Shown here: one piece after another, positions 54,491-64,000 of the stretch
Layout of the letters: the number at the start of each line of letters is the position of its first letter
How positions within the stretch are numbered: position 1 is the stretch's first letter
NCBI RefSeq assembly: GCF_900104945.1
Contig: NZ_LT629736.1
Coordinates: forward strand, 2,170,001-2,234,000
DNA: 64,000 nucleotides
DNA from: Halopseudomonas xinjiangensis
GTDB taxonomy: Bacteria > Pseudomonadota > Gammaproteobacteria > Pseudomonadales > Pseudomonadaceae
Reading direction: 5' to 3'
Made by a program: the position numbers and the translations under genes
Notes under the pieces: generated by a model
What the model saw: the letters and a program-made list of their open reading frames with translations, nothing else
The model's database searches: none
Told to the model about the DNA's origin: nothing

Positions 54491-55761
54491 CGATCTGCTC
54501 CGCGCTGGCCAGACGAGGCCGCGTCGACGACGTCGTCTTCACCCTCGCCTAACCAATATTTCAGACTGCCCGACAGGATTCGCTCCCGCTGAGCTTCCAG
54601 TTCGGCGGCGGCCGCTACAAAGCGCGGGTACCAGGAGGGGTTGCCTTCAAGCTGATTCGGCAACGTTGCTACGGGAGGCATGGGTTCGGGAAGAATCGCC
54701 AAAAGTTCAGCCATATCCATACGGCCAGGGTCCCTGCTGAGTACATAGCCGCCCTGGTGGGTGCGGGTGATCAGACGGCGTGTTTCCAGCCAGCTGGTGA
54801 GATCAAGCCAGAGATGTTCATGCACAACCCAGCCGGCCCGGTTCACCTTGTGCAGATCGACGGACTCACCACGGTGCTGCGCATCCAGCAGCATCTTCAG
54901 CAACCCAAGCAGATTCACCAGCCATGGGTAGACAGGCCGATTCCAGGCGCTGCCATTGCCCAGATTGGCGACCAGCTCGGCACCGGCGAGGATGATCAAC
55001 CAACTGATGTAGATCCATAACAGGAACAATGGGAACGCAGCGAACGCGCCGTAGATCAGCTGGTATCCAGGGAATAACGCGACGTACAACGCGAAGCAGG
55101 CTTTCGCGCCTTCGAACAGCAGGGCCACCAGTATCCCGCCGACCAAACCGTGGCGCAACGGTACACGGGTGTTGGGCACTGCCACGAACAACAAGGTAAA
55201 AGCCGCCATACTCAATAACAGGGGAACCCATCCGAGCATCCAGCGGCCTGCGGAGGCGTACGCACTGCCCTCCCCCATGAAGGCCAGTGACGTCAGGTAA
55301 GTACTGACGACGAAGCCGGCACCCAGCAGCAATGGCCCCAGGCTGAGCACCGCCCAATAAAGCAGGAAGCTCGACACGCCCCGGCGGGGTTGCTTGATGC
55401 GCCAGATCGCGTTGAACGACTTTTCGATGTTGGTGATCATCAGGAAAGCGGTCACGATAAGGACGGCAACGCCGATCCCGGTGAGCTGCCTGGCCTGATT
55501 GGAAAAATCGGAGAGGTACTGCTGAACCGCCACGCCGGTCGCCGGGACGAAATTCTGGAAAATGAAGTTCTCGATCTGGTTGCCCACCTCGGAGAAAGCC
55601 GGAATCGCGGCGAGCATGGCATAGCTCACGGTCATCATCGGCACCACCGCGAAAAGCGTGGTATAGGTCAACGCCGCCGCATTCTTCGGACAGTTGTCTT
55701 CGAGGAAGCGTTTGGCCAGATAGCGGCAAAAGAACGTAAGCTGCTGCACTTGCGGCGGCAT
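54487..55761 (-). CDS. YihY/BrkB-family inner-membrane protein
   Basis: The start at 55761 has AGGGAGA upstream and gives 424 residues. The membrane domain (about 10-270) has six helices with the YihY signatures AAALTYTTLFAVVPMM, FLMITNIEKSFNAIWRI, PLRHGLVGGILVALLFEGAK and YGAFAAFPLFLLWIYISW. A cytoplasmic C-terminal domain (about 290-424) is winged-helix-like (LETRRLITRTHQGGYVLSRD). The family was once named ribonuclease BN, but that assignment is considered wrong; the function is unknown. Confidence 0.9.
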   Translation of the reverse strand: MPPQVQQLTFFCRYLAKRFLEDNCPKNAAALTYTTLFAVVPMMTVSYAMLAAIPAFSEVGNQIENFIFQNFVPATGVAVQQYLSDFSNQARQLTGIGVAVLIVTAFLMITNIEKSFNAIWRIKQPRRGVSSFLLYWAVLSLGPLLLGAGFVVSTYLTSLAFMGEGSAYASAGRWMLGWVPLLLSMAAFTLLFVAVPNTRVPLRHGLVGGILVALLFEGAKACFALYVALFPGYQLIYGAFAAFPLFLLWIYISWLIILAGAELVANLGNGSAWNRPVYPWLVNLLGLLKMLLDAQHRGESVDLHKVNRAGWVVHEHLWLDLTSWLETRRLITRTHQGGYVLSRDPGRMDMAELLAILPEPMPPVATLPNQLEGNPSWYPRFVAAAAELEAQRERILSGSLKYWLGEGEDDVVDAASSGQRGADR

Positions 55762-55860
55762 CCAGTCTCCCTGACAGTGTGGGCGGAAAGACTTAGAATA
55801 GCCGCCAACAGCGGTAGCGGCCACCCGCCAGCAAACCGAACACAGACGGAGCATGACTCA

Positions 55861-57225
<1,365 letters not shown>

Positions 57226-57936
57226 CTACCAGCCCATGACCCGCTTGACGAAAGGAATCGTCAGCCGGTGCTGGGCTTGAAGCGAAGCCTGATCGAGCCG
57301 TTCCAGCACCTCGAACAACTCGCCCATCCCCCGCGCGCCTCGACTGAGTATATAGCGGGCCACGTCATCGGAGAGCTGCAGACCCCGCAGCGAGGCGCGA
57401 AGCTGCAGCATCTGCTGCTTGTCTTCATCGCTCAGAGAATGCAGCTGAAACACCACTCCCCAGCCAAGCCGTGAGGCTAGGTCCGCCAGTTCGATTCCCA
57501 ACGCTCGCGGCGCCGCTGTGGCGGCCACTAGCAGCTTTCCGCCATGTTCGTTCAGGCGGTTGTACAGATGAAAAAGAGCCTCTTCCCACGCCCTATCGCC
57601 TGCGATCACCTCGAGCTGGTCCAGACAGAGCAGATCGAACTGCTCCATCCCCTCGAAGATGCTCGCATCGTGTGCCAGCACTTCTTCCAGCGGGAGATAC
57701 ATGGCCAGGGACCCGGCAGCAGCGGCCTCGTGACAGGCCGCCTGCAGTAGATGAGAGCGACCGCTTCCCGCGGGCCCCCAGAGATAAATCTGCGACCCGG
57801 CACTATCACCTGGCGCGGCCAGAGCACGTACAGCCGCCACCACGCCGGCATTCGGGCCTGCGTGAAAATTGCTGAAGGTCGCCTCGTCGCGGAGCTTGAT
57901 ACCCAGCGGCAGTTGGACAGGCTGGCCGGAACCCAT
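57226..57936 (-). CDS. hda: DnaA regulatory inactivator Hda
   Basis: Hda works with the DNA clamp to trigger ATP hydrolysis by DnaA after initiation. The 236-residue AAA+ protein begins with the clamp-binding motif QPVQLPLGIKL. It has LWGPAGSGRSHLL (Arg in place of Walker A Lys, as is usual for Hda), LLCLDQLEVIAGD and the arginine-finger region LASRLGWGVVFQL. It follows the permease gene with a one-base overlap. Confidence 0.94.
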   Translation of the reverse strand: MGSGQPVQLPLGIKLRDEATFSNFHAGPNAGVVAAVRALAAPGDSAGSQIYLWGPAGSGRSHLLQAACHEAAAAGSLAMYLPLEEVLAHDASIFEGMEQFDLLCLDQLEVIAGDRAWEEALFHLYNRLNEHGGKLLVAATAAPRALGIELADLASRLGWGVVFQLHSLSDEDKQQMLQLRASLRGLQLSDDVARYILSRGARGMGELFEVLERLDQASLQAQHRLTIPFVKRVMGW

Positions 57937-59039
57937 CAGTCAGGCTTCGCCTGGTCGATGTCGGTGATGATGTCTTCGGTGTCCGCCGACTGCATGTACG
58001 CTTCCGATGCTTTGTAGTGCCGGTTGGCGTGACGCACCAGCACCATGATGATCGCTGCGACTGGCAGCGCCACCAGGATGCCGACAAACCCGAACAACTG
58101 CCCACCGGCCAGCACAGCGAAGATCACCGCAACCGGGTGCAGGCCGATCCGGTCACCCACCAGCCAGGGCGTGAGCACGACGCTTTCCAGCGTCTGCACG
58201 ACACTGAAGGCGACGACCACCATCACCAGATGAAAGATGTCGCCGAACTGAAAGGCAGCCGCTATGAGCGCCGCGGCGATGCCTACGGCAAAACCGAGAT
58301 AAGGCACGATGCTAGCCAGACCGGCGACCATGCCGATCAACACCGCCAGGTCCAGCCCGACCAGCCACAAACCCAGCGAGTAGAGAATGCCAAGGCACAA
58401 CATCACCAGTAACTGACCGCGGATGAATGCGCCCAGCACCATGTCGCATTCCTTGACCAGCGCGACGATGACCGGCTCCCGCTCGCGGGGCAGCAGGTTG
58501 CGGCAGCGCTCGATGATGTAGTCGAAATCGCGCAGGAGATAGAACCCCACCACCGGGATCATGAACAGATTGACCAGCCAGGTAATCAAGGCCATGGTCG
58601 ACCGCGTGGCCTGCGCCAGAATCATGCCGAGGACGCCGCCTGTGCTGCTGAGATTATCGCGGATCGTCTCGCGGACGGTGTCCAGGCGAAAGTCATCCGT
58701 CGAGACGCCGGTGCGAGATTCGATCCAGGGCAGCGCGGTGTGGTTCACCCAATCGATCATCGCCGGTATCTGGTCCCGCAACCAACTGATCTGATTGCCC
58801 AATAGCGGTACCAGGATACCGATGCATAGGATCAGTATCCCGGTGCCGAGCGCAAAGACCACCAATACCGCCATGACCCGCGACAGCCCGAGCCTTTCCA
58901 GGCGATCAGCGAGTGGATCGCCAAGATAGGCGAGCAGCATGCCTATGAGGAAAGGCGACAGGATAGGGCTCAGGAAATACAGCGCAGCCACCAGGGCAGC
59001 CAGTCCGACGGCCCAGTACCAACGATAGTCGGCGTTCAT
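57936..59039 (-). CDS. AI-2E family permease
   Basis: The start at 59039 has AAGGAG upstream, giving 367 residues with about eight membrane helices. The signatures are LASIVPYLGFAVGIAAALIAA, ETLESVVLTPWLVGDRIGLHPVAV-like and GQLFGFVGILVALPVAAI. It is the second member of this family in the window and sits upstream of hda, as in Pseudomonas. The substrate is unknown. Confidence 0.88.
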   Translation of the reverse strand: MNADYRWYWAVGLAALVAALYFLSPILSPFLIGMLLAYLGDPLADRLERLGLSRVMAVLVVFALGTGILILCIGILVPLLGNQISWLRDQIPAMIDWVNHTALPWIESRTGVSTDDFRLDTVRETIRDNLSSTGGVLGMILAQATRSTMALITWLVNLFMIPVVGFYLLRDFDYIIERCRNLLPREREPVIVALVKECDMVLGAFIRGQLLVMLCLGILYSLGLWLVGLDLAVLIGMVAGLASIVPYLGFAVGIAAALIAAAFQFGDIFHLVMVVVAFSVVQTLESVVLTPWLVGDRIGLHPVAVIFAVLAGGQLFGFVGILVALPVAAIIMVLVRHANRHYKASEAYMQSADTEDIITDIDQAKPD

Positions 59040-59065
59040 CGATGCTCCTTGCAACGACCGGGCGG

Positions 59066-60286
59066 CTATCGCCAGCGGTAATAGAGGGTATTCGGATCAG
59101 GCTCGGGGACGGCTGCCTGCGGTTCACTCGGTTCTGCCGACGGCACCGGATCGGTATCAGCTGTTTCCTGTACAGGGCTGCCGGCGTCCGCCGGGGCTGC
59201 CTGCGAATCAGGCGCGTCTGTTTCGCCTGCAGTAGCCGGTTCGTCCGCGATCGGGCCGGCGGGTGCCGCTGTGGTCAAGGGCTGGATGACTGGCTCAGGC
59301 TCAGGCGGTTCGGTGCGGCGCATCCGATGCTCGAGGGCGAGCATACGTTCCAACTGAGCTTCATCCTGAGGAAAGGCCAGTTGAAAGGTCACCTGATCTC
59401 CATCGACCGCCAGCAGCTGCGGCGCGCTACGCGCGCCCAGCTGTTGAATCATGCGCTGGATGGCAGCGAACTCCGCGAGAGTATCCACTTCATTGACGAC
59501 CACAGTCCAGCGAGTCAACTCGCTATCGCTGGCGGCCGGAACGGCGTACTGCTCGAAGATCTGCCCCGCCACAGCTTTCATCAGTTCGTCTGCAGCCGTC
59601 TCCGGATCGGCCGCCTTGACTTCACCTGAGTACTCTTGCTGGTTGAGCCACAACGTCCAGTTCAGCTGGGCCTCGTCCTCGGTGCTCCTGGCGCCGATCG
59701 CAAGCACACCTTCCGGTCCATAACGCTCGCTCGCCGCGGCCAGCACGTCATCGTCGGCCTGACGGATGTCCGCTTCGCTCACGCGGCCGCGGTCCTCGAT
59801 ATCGCCCAGCGGAAAACTCACCGGCACCGCTCGATGTTCCGCGGCGCGGCGCAGGATGTCTGCCCAGCGGCTGCCCTGACTGACCAGTTCGTCGCCCAGC
59901 GACTGAGCATCAACCGCCCACACCAGCACGCCGGGTCGATTGCGTCCGAGCATCGCTGATCCGGCATTGGCCAGCACGTCGCGCAGAAGCGCCGGTTCGA
60001 ATTCCATCGCCACCGTGCCCCGGTCGGTGTTGGCGATCCGCCGCATCAGGCTGCGCGGGTCGCTCAAGGCCCGCGCAAAGGGCGCGGCATTGGGGTCCAG
60101 CTGATCGCCGGCTAATCGCCTCAGCATCACCTCAGCGCCTTCGCGGATGATCTCGTCGCGGCTCTGCTCCTCGGTCTGGGGGATCTCCACGCGGTAGAAG
60201 CTCTCCACCACGGCAGCCGGTACGCTGGTCGAAGCGAGCGCAGCGGGAAGCAACAAGACAGACAGGAGACGACGCATCACGGGCAT
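59066..60286 (-). CDS. DUF2066 exported protein
   Basis: I choose the ATG at 60286 (GGAA seven bases upstream); ATGs at 60277 and 60313 are alternatives. The 406-residue precursor has a signal peptide (ending VPAAV). A DUF2066 domain (about 25-270) has ESFYRVEIPQTEEQSRDEI and RPGVLVWAVDAQSLGDELV. An Ala/Pro/Glu-rich disordered tail (about 300-395) follows. The function is unknown; the location upstream of the permease and hda is conserved in Pseudomonas. It is divergent from purM. Confidence 0.85.
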   Translation of the reverse strand: MPVMRRLLSVLLLPAALASTSVPAAVVESFYRVEIPQTEEQSRDEIIREGAEVMLRRLAGDQLDPNAAPFARALSDPRSLMRRIANTDRGTVAMEFEPALLRDVLANAGSAMLGRNRPGVLVWAVDAQSLGDELVSQGSRWADILRRAAEHRAVPVSFPLGDIEDRGRVSEADIRQADDDVLAAASERYGPEGVLAIGARSTEDEAQLNWTLWLNQQEYSGEVKAADPETAADELMKAVAGQIFEQYAVPAASDSELTRWTVVVNEVDTLAEFAAIQRMIQQLGARSAPQLLAVDGDQVTFQLAFPQDEAQLERMLALEHRMRRTEPPEPEPVIQPLTTAAPAGPIADEPATAGETDAPDSQAAPADAGSPVQETADTDPVPSAEPSEPQAAVPEPDPNTLYYRWR

Positions 60287-60540
60287 GGAGGGTTCCGTTA
60301 AGTTGCGCTGCATGGTGCCGGGGGCGGCCTGGAAGCAGCAAACCAGACGCATACATTAAACAAGCGTCAGGGTGGCGGCAACCAAAGGGCGCCGGACTGC
60401 AGCGGGCAGTCCCCGATTGGACGCGCCAGGGCCGTCGCTGCCATGGTCGTGCGCCAAGCGAGTTGCTACACTAGGCCGCTAAATTGTCGAGGCCGTCCGG
60501 TACGGCCGACCACCCGAAATATCTCCATCGAGAGCCGCCC

Positions 60541-61605
60541 ATGAGCAACCAGCCCACGTCCAAACCTTCCATCAGCTACAAGGACGCTGGCGTCGATATC
60601 GATGCCGGCAACGCCCTGGTCGACCGCATCAAGCATGTCGCCAAGCGTACTGCGAGACCGGAAGTCATGGGCGGCTTGGGCGGGTTTGGAGCGCTGTGTG
60701 AAATTCCGGCGGGCTACAAGCAGCCGGTACTGGTCTCCGGCACGGACGGTGTCGGCACCAAGCTGCGCCTGGCGATGGACCTTAACAAGCACGACAGCAT
60801 CGGTATTGACCTGGTCGCCATGTGCGTCAACGATCTCGTGGTTTGCGGAGCCGAACCCCTGTTTTTCCTCGACTACTACGCCACCGGCAAACTCAACGTC
60901 GACGTGGCAGCGCAGGTCGTCAGCGGGATCGGCAGTGGTTGTGAGCTGGCCGGCTGCGCCCTGGTTGGCGGTGAAACTGCAGAAATGCCGGGCATGTACG
61001 AAGGCGATGACTACGATCTGGCCGGCTTCTGTGTCGGTGTGGTGGAAAAGTCAGAGATCATCGACGGCAGCCGGGTGCAGGAGGGCGATGTGCTGCTCGC
61101 CCTGCCCTCCTCCGGGCCCCACTCGAATGGCTACTCGCTGATCCGCAAGATCATCGAGGTCTCCAAAGCCGACATCCAGAGCATCACGCTTGATGGCAAG
61201 CCGCTGACCGAACTGTTGATGGCCCCCACCCGGATCTATGTCAAGGCACTGCTGCAGCTGATCAAGCAAACCGGTGCTGTGAAGGCGATGGCACATATCA
61301 CTGGCGGCGGTCTGCTGGAAAACATTCCTCGCGTTCTGCCCAAGGGCGCAGTTGCCGACATCGATCTGGCCAGCTGGAAGCGGCCGGCGGTATTCGACTG
61401 GCTCCAGCAGCAGGGGAATGTCGACGAAACCGAGATGCATCGGGTGCTCAATTGCGGCGTGGGGATGGTGATCTGCGTCGGCGCCGAAGACGCCGACGCA
61501 GCCCTCCAGGCCCTTGAGCAAGCGGGCGAAAAACCCTGGGTCATCGGCCGCATCCGGACCGGCACCGAGGCGGACGAACCGGTCATGCTGCGTAACGGTC
61601 GCTGA
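60541..61605 (+). CDS. purM: Phosphoribosylformylglycinamidine cyclo-ligase
   Basis: PurM (AIR synthetase) makes AIR from FGAM in purine synthesis. The 354-residue protein starts [21 protein letters not shown]. It has [51 protein letters not shown] and [18 protein letters not shown]. purN starts five bases after the stop. Confidence 0.98.
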   Translation: MSNQPTSKPSISYKDAGVDIDAGNALVDRIKHVAKRTARPEVMGGLGGFGALCEIPAGYKQPVLVSGTDGVGTKLRLAMDLNKHDSIGIDLVAMCVNDLVVCGAEPLFFLDYYATGKLNVDVAAQVVSGIGSGCELAGCALVGGETAEMPGMYEGDDYDLAGFCVGVVEKSEIIDGSRVQEGDVLLALPSSGPHSNGYSLIRKIIEVSKADIQSITLDGKPLTELLMAPTRIYVKALLQLIKQTGAVKAMAHITGGGLLENIPRVLPKGAVADIDLASWKRPAVFDWLQQQGNVDETEMHRVLNCGVGMVICVGAEDADAALQALEQAGEKPWVIGRIRTGTEADEPVMLRNGR

Positions 61606-61609
61606 TCGC

Positions 61610-62281
61610 GTGAGCTGTCGCGTTGTCGTACTGATTTCGGGATCGGGCAGCAATCTGCAGGCTCTGATCGACCAGGCTGATCCCGGACTGTGCCAGATCG
61701 TCGCGGTCGTCTCCAATCGCCCCGCTGTGCTCGGCCTGGACCGGGCGCGCCGGGCAGGAATCGACGCCCGCGTTCTCGACCATACCGGCTTTGCGAATCG
61801 GGACAGTTTCGACCGCGCGCTTATCGAGCTGATCGACAGCTACCGGCCTGATCTGTTGATCCTCGCCGGCTTCATGCGCATTCTGACTCCCGCCTTCGTC
61901 GCGCATTATCATGGCCGACTGTTGAACATCCATCCTTCGCTGTTGCCGAAATACAAGGGCCTGAACACTCACCGGCGGGCGCTCGAAGCCGGAGACGGCG
62001 AACATGGAGCTACCGTTCACTTCGTCACCGAGGAGTTGGATGGCGGGCCATTGATTCTTCAGTCTGCCGTGCCGATCGCAGCCGATGACACGCCCGAGAC
62101 CCTGGCCACCCGGGTCCAGCAACGCGAACATCTGTTGTATCCCCGGGTGATGAACTGGTTCGCAGCTGGCCGACTGGCATTGCAGAACGGTCGCGCCTGT
62201 CTCGACGGGGACCTCATTGGTCCTGATGGTTTAAGGCTGGAAAACACGGATTTCGACATGCGAGAGATGCCCGATGCGTGA
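61610..62281 (+). CDS. purN: Phosphoribosylglycinamide formyltransferase
   Basis: PurN transfers a formyl group from 10-formyl-THF to GAR. I start it at GTG 61610, which gives VSCRVVVLISGSGSNLQALI at the correct distance from the N-terminus. The catalytic segment HGRLLNIHPSLLPKYKGLNTHRRALEAGDGEHGATVHFV supplies the Asn, His and later Asp residues. The tail (after about 190) is slightly longer than in E. coli. The stop overlaps the DUF3108 gene by eight bases. Confidence 0.96.
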   Translation: MSCRVVVLISGSGSNLQALIDQADPGLCQIVAVVSNRPAVLGLDRARRAGIDARVLDHTGFANRDSFDRALIELIDSYRPDLLILAGFMRILTPAFVAHYHGRLLNIHPSLLPKYKGLNTHRRALEAGDGEHGATVHFVTEELDGGPLILQSAVPIAADDTPETLATRVQQREHLLYPRVMNWFAAGRLALQNGRACLDGDLIGPDGLRLENTDFDMREMPDA

Positions 62282-63035
62282 GCGCCGCAATTACCGCTTT
62301 GCTAGACGTCCGGTGCGCTGGACATTGTTGTTGCCACTTCTGCTCGGCAGCGCCCTTACCATGGCCCAGGAACTGGTGCCCTTCACAGCCAGCTACGCCG
62401 CCGATATGCGCAAGATACCGGTGAACGGCGAAGCCACGCACAGCCTGGAACCCACGGAAAACGGTAATTGGCGACTGAGCTTCAATGCGGGCATGTTCGT
62501 CGCTCGCCTCAGCGAAGAGAGCGTACTGCGTCTCGAAGATGACCGCATCGTTCCCCTGACCTATCACTATCAGCGCCGTGGGCTGGGTCGCGGACGGGAG
62601 ACGGTACAATTCTTCGACTGGACCTCGGGCGTTGTCACCGGCGAACACAAGGGCGAGCCTTTCACGCTTCCCACCGAACCCGGGCTGCTCGATCAAACCA
62701 CCTACCAGCTCGCCTTGCAGCGGGACTTGGCGGCCGGCAAGCAAGACATGACCTATCGGGTGGTCGATGGCGACAGCATTGATGAATACCGCTTTCGCGT
62801 CGTCGGCGAGGACCGCGTAACCACCCGTGTCGGTCAGTTCGACGCGATTGAGGTCGAGCGCGTGCGCGAGCCGGAATCGAAGCGCCAGACCACGCTCTGG
62901 TTCGCCAAGGACTGGCAGTACCTGCTGGTCCGCCTCAAGCAGATCGAAACTGACGGTCAGGAATACCAGATCGTGTTGAAAGACGCCGTGCTCGACGGCG
63001 ACCCGGTGGAAGGCATTCCGGTCGGTTCCGAGTAG
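62274..63035 (+). CDS. DUF3108 exported protein
   Basis: The 253-residue precursor has a signal peptide (about 1-32, ending TMAQ) and a DUF3108 domain (about 35-240). It has FTASYAADMRKIPVNGEATHSL, VPLTYHYQRRGLGRGRETVQF, DQTTYQLALQRDLAAG and ESKRQTTLWFAKDWQYLLVRL. The fold is predicted to be beta rich and periplasmic; the function is unknown. It forms the conserved purM-purN-DUF3108 unit of Pseudomonas. Confidence 0.9.
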   Translation: MRERRNYRFARRPVRWTLLLPLLLGSALTMAQELVPFTASYAADMRKIPVNGEATHSLEPTENGNWRLSFNAGMFVARLSEESVLRLEDDRIVPLTYHYQRRGLGRGRETVQFFDWTSGVVTGEHKGEPFTLPTEPGLLDQTTYQLALQRDLAAGKQDMTYRVVDGDSIDEYRFRVVGEDRVTTRVGQFDAIEVERVREPESKRQTTLWFAKDWQYLLVRLKQIETDGQEYQIVLKDAVLDGDPVEGIPVGSE

Positions 63036-63056
63036 CGCTACTCGAGCATAAAAAAA

Positions 63057-63079
63057 CCGCGCCTGAGCGCGGTTTTTTT
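63057..63079. terminator. Bidirectional terminator between the DUF3108 and fadB-like genes
   Basis: CCGCGC-CTGA-GCGCGG has an A run of seven on the left and a T run of seven on the right, serving both converging genes. Confidence 0.93.
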
Positions 63080-63090
63080 ATGCCTTGGGT

Positions 63091-64000
63091 TCAGGCCTTG
63101 GTGAAGCGCTCACCCGCTTCTGCGCGCTTGACCAGCCCTGCAGCCGGCTTCCAGAAGTCACCCTGGTCCGATTCGAATTCGCGAATCTTCGCCAGCACCT
63201 TGTCCAGACCCAGGCTGTCAGCATAAGCCATCGGACCACCGCGCTCAGCGGGGAAGCCATAGCCGAAGCGATACACGCGGTCGATGTCTTCCGCGCTTTC
63301 GGCGAAGCCTTCATCCAGAATGCGTGCACCTTCGTTGACCAGAGCCAGGATGCAACGCTCGACGATTTCCTCGTCACCGATGTCACGCTGTGTGTAGCCA
63401 GCTTCCTCAGCCACTTCACGAGCCATCATGTCGGTTTCCGGATCATGGATCGCCTGGCGGCTGCCCGGCTCGTACTTGTAGAAACCGTGGCCGCTCTTCT
63501 GACCGAAGCGACCCATTTCACACAGCTTGTTGTCCAGCCAGACCACAGGCTCGCCACGACCGACGCCCGCCAGTTGACGAGAGCGCCATCCGAGATCGAC
63601 ACCGACCACGTCATACATGCGGTACGGACCCATGGCCATGCCGAAGCCCTGCAGAGCCGTGTCGATCTGCCAAGGCGTAGCGCCTTCCAGCATCAACAGG
63701 CGTGCCTGACGCGAGTACTTCTCGAGCATGCGGTTACCGATGAAGCCGTGGCAGTTGCCGGCCAGTACCGCTTCCTTGCCGATCTTCTTGCCGACGGCCA
63801 GACAGGTATCCATCACGTCCTGCGCAGTGGCCTTGCCACGCACCACTTCCAACAGCTTCATGATGTGCGCAGGGCTGAAGAAATGCAGGCCGAGCACCTG
63901 GGAGGGGCGCTGGGTAGCTGAGGCGATTTCGTCGATATCGAGGTAGGACGTGTTGGTGGCGAGGATGGCGTCCTGCTTGACCGCCTTGTCCAGATCACCA
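63091..64000 (-). CDS. 3-hydroxyacyl-CoA dehydrogenase part of a FadB/FadJ-like protein (5' end outside window)
   Basis: The open frame continues past 63897 to the window edge, reading DAILATNTSYLDIDEIA just upstream, so the gene is cut at its 5' end. It contains the NAD-dependent dehydrogenase domain (RPSQVLGLHFFSPAHIMKLLEVV), NCHGFIGNRMLEKYSRQA, and the C-terminal domain twice (GPYRMYDVVGVDLGWRSR; GYGFPAERGGPMAYADSLGL). This is the architecture of the multifunctional beta-oxidation protein, whose enoyl-CoA hydratase half would lie outside. It ends 12 bases from a bidirectional terminator. Confidence 0.9.
   Translation of the reverse strand, partial: GDLDKAVKQDAILATNTSYLDIDEIASATQRPSQVLGLHFFSPAHIMKLLEVVRGKATAQDVMDTCLAVGKKIGKEAVLAGNCHGFIGNRMLEKYSRQARLLMLEGATPWQIDTALQGFGMAMGPYRMYDVVGVDLGWRSRQLAGVGRGEPVVWLDNKLCEMGRFGQKSGHGFYKYEPGSRQAIHDPETDMMAREVAEEAGYTQRDIGDEEIVERCILALVNEGARILDEGFAESAEDIDRVYRFGYGFPAERGGPMAYADSLGLDKVLAKIREFESDQGDFWKPAAGLVKRAEAGERFTKA

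Overview
The window is about 64 kb of a gammaproteobacterial chromosome of roughly 60 percent GC. It comes from Pseudomonas in the broad sense, and a marine or Halopseudomonas-like lineage is possible, though that last step is inference. The placement rests on protein identity and gene order: purC-MBL-bamC-dapA, gcvR-bcp, tusA-bepA-nadA, tRNA-Lys-queC-queE-cpoB-pal-tolBARQ-ybgC-ruvBAC-yebC-aspS, dps-slyX-HIT-oprD-proS and acyP-arsC-wrbA-hda-purM-purN all follow the order I recall for P. aeruginosa.

Region 1 (1-14 kb) is a secretion block. A leftward operon gspC-D-E-F-G-H-I-J-K-L encodes a type II secretion system, with gspL cut by the window edge. Beside it are a divergent Sec-type lipoprotein alpha/beta hydrolase, a tatA-tatB pair without tatC, and a PhoX-family phosphatase with a twin-arginine signal followed by a lipobox. 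A good Pho box lies upstream of phoX. The genes suggest Tat or Sec export of surface hydrolases, possibly passed on to the type II system.

Region 2 (14-19.6 kb) is a tightly overlapping leftward operon: GT-B glycosyltransferase, UDP-galactopyranose mutase, GH-A/GH1-like glycosidase, MsbA-like ABC exporter and a KTSC-domain protein. It looks like a small envelope-glycan pathway. It ends near tRNA-Ser(CGA).

Region 3 (20-29 kb) is core housekeeping: purC, an MBL hydrolase, bamC, dapA, gcvR, bcp, an AI-2E family permease, tusA, bepA and nadA.

Region 4 (29-35.6 kb) is an accessory stress island between nadA and tRNA-Lys. It holds a Yip1 membrane protein, a KGG stress protein, two small membrane proteins and six different helical-bundle proteins: DUF4142, DUF2383/PA2169, DUF892, two ferritin-like proteins and a hemerythrin. 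Three promoter-like sites matching the AlgU/sigma-E consensus precede separate transcription units. The GC content falls in its intergenic spaces.

Region 5 (35.6-63 kb) is again core: queuosine synthesis, the Tol-Pal envelope complex, RuvABC, AspRS, Dps, an OprD porin, ProRS, a lytic transglycosylase, Hda, and purM/purN. The window closes with the 3' part of a FadB/FadJ-like fatty-acid oxidation gene.
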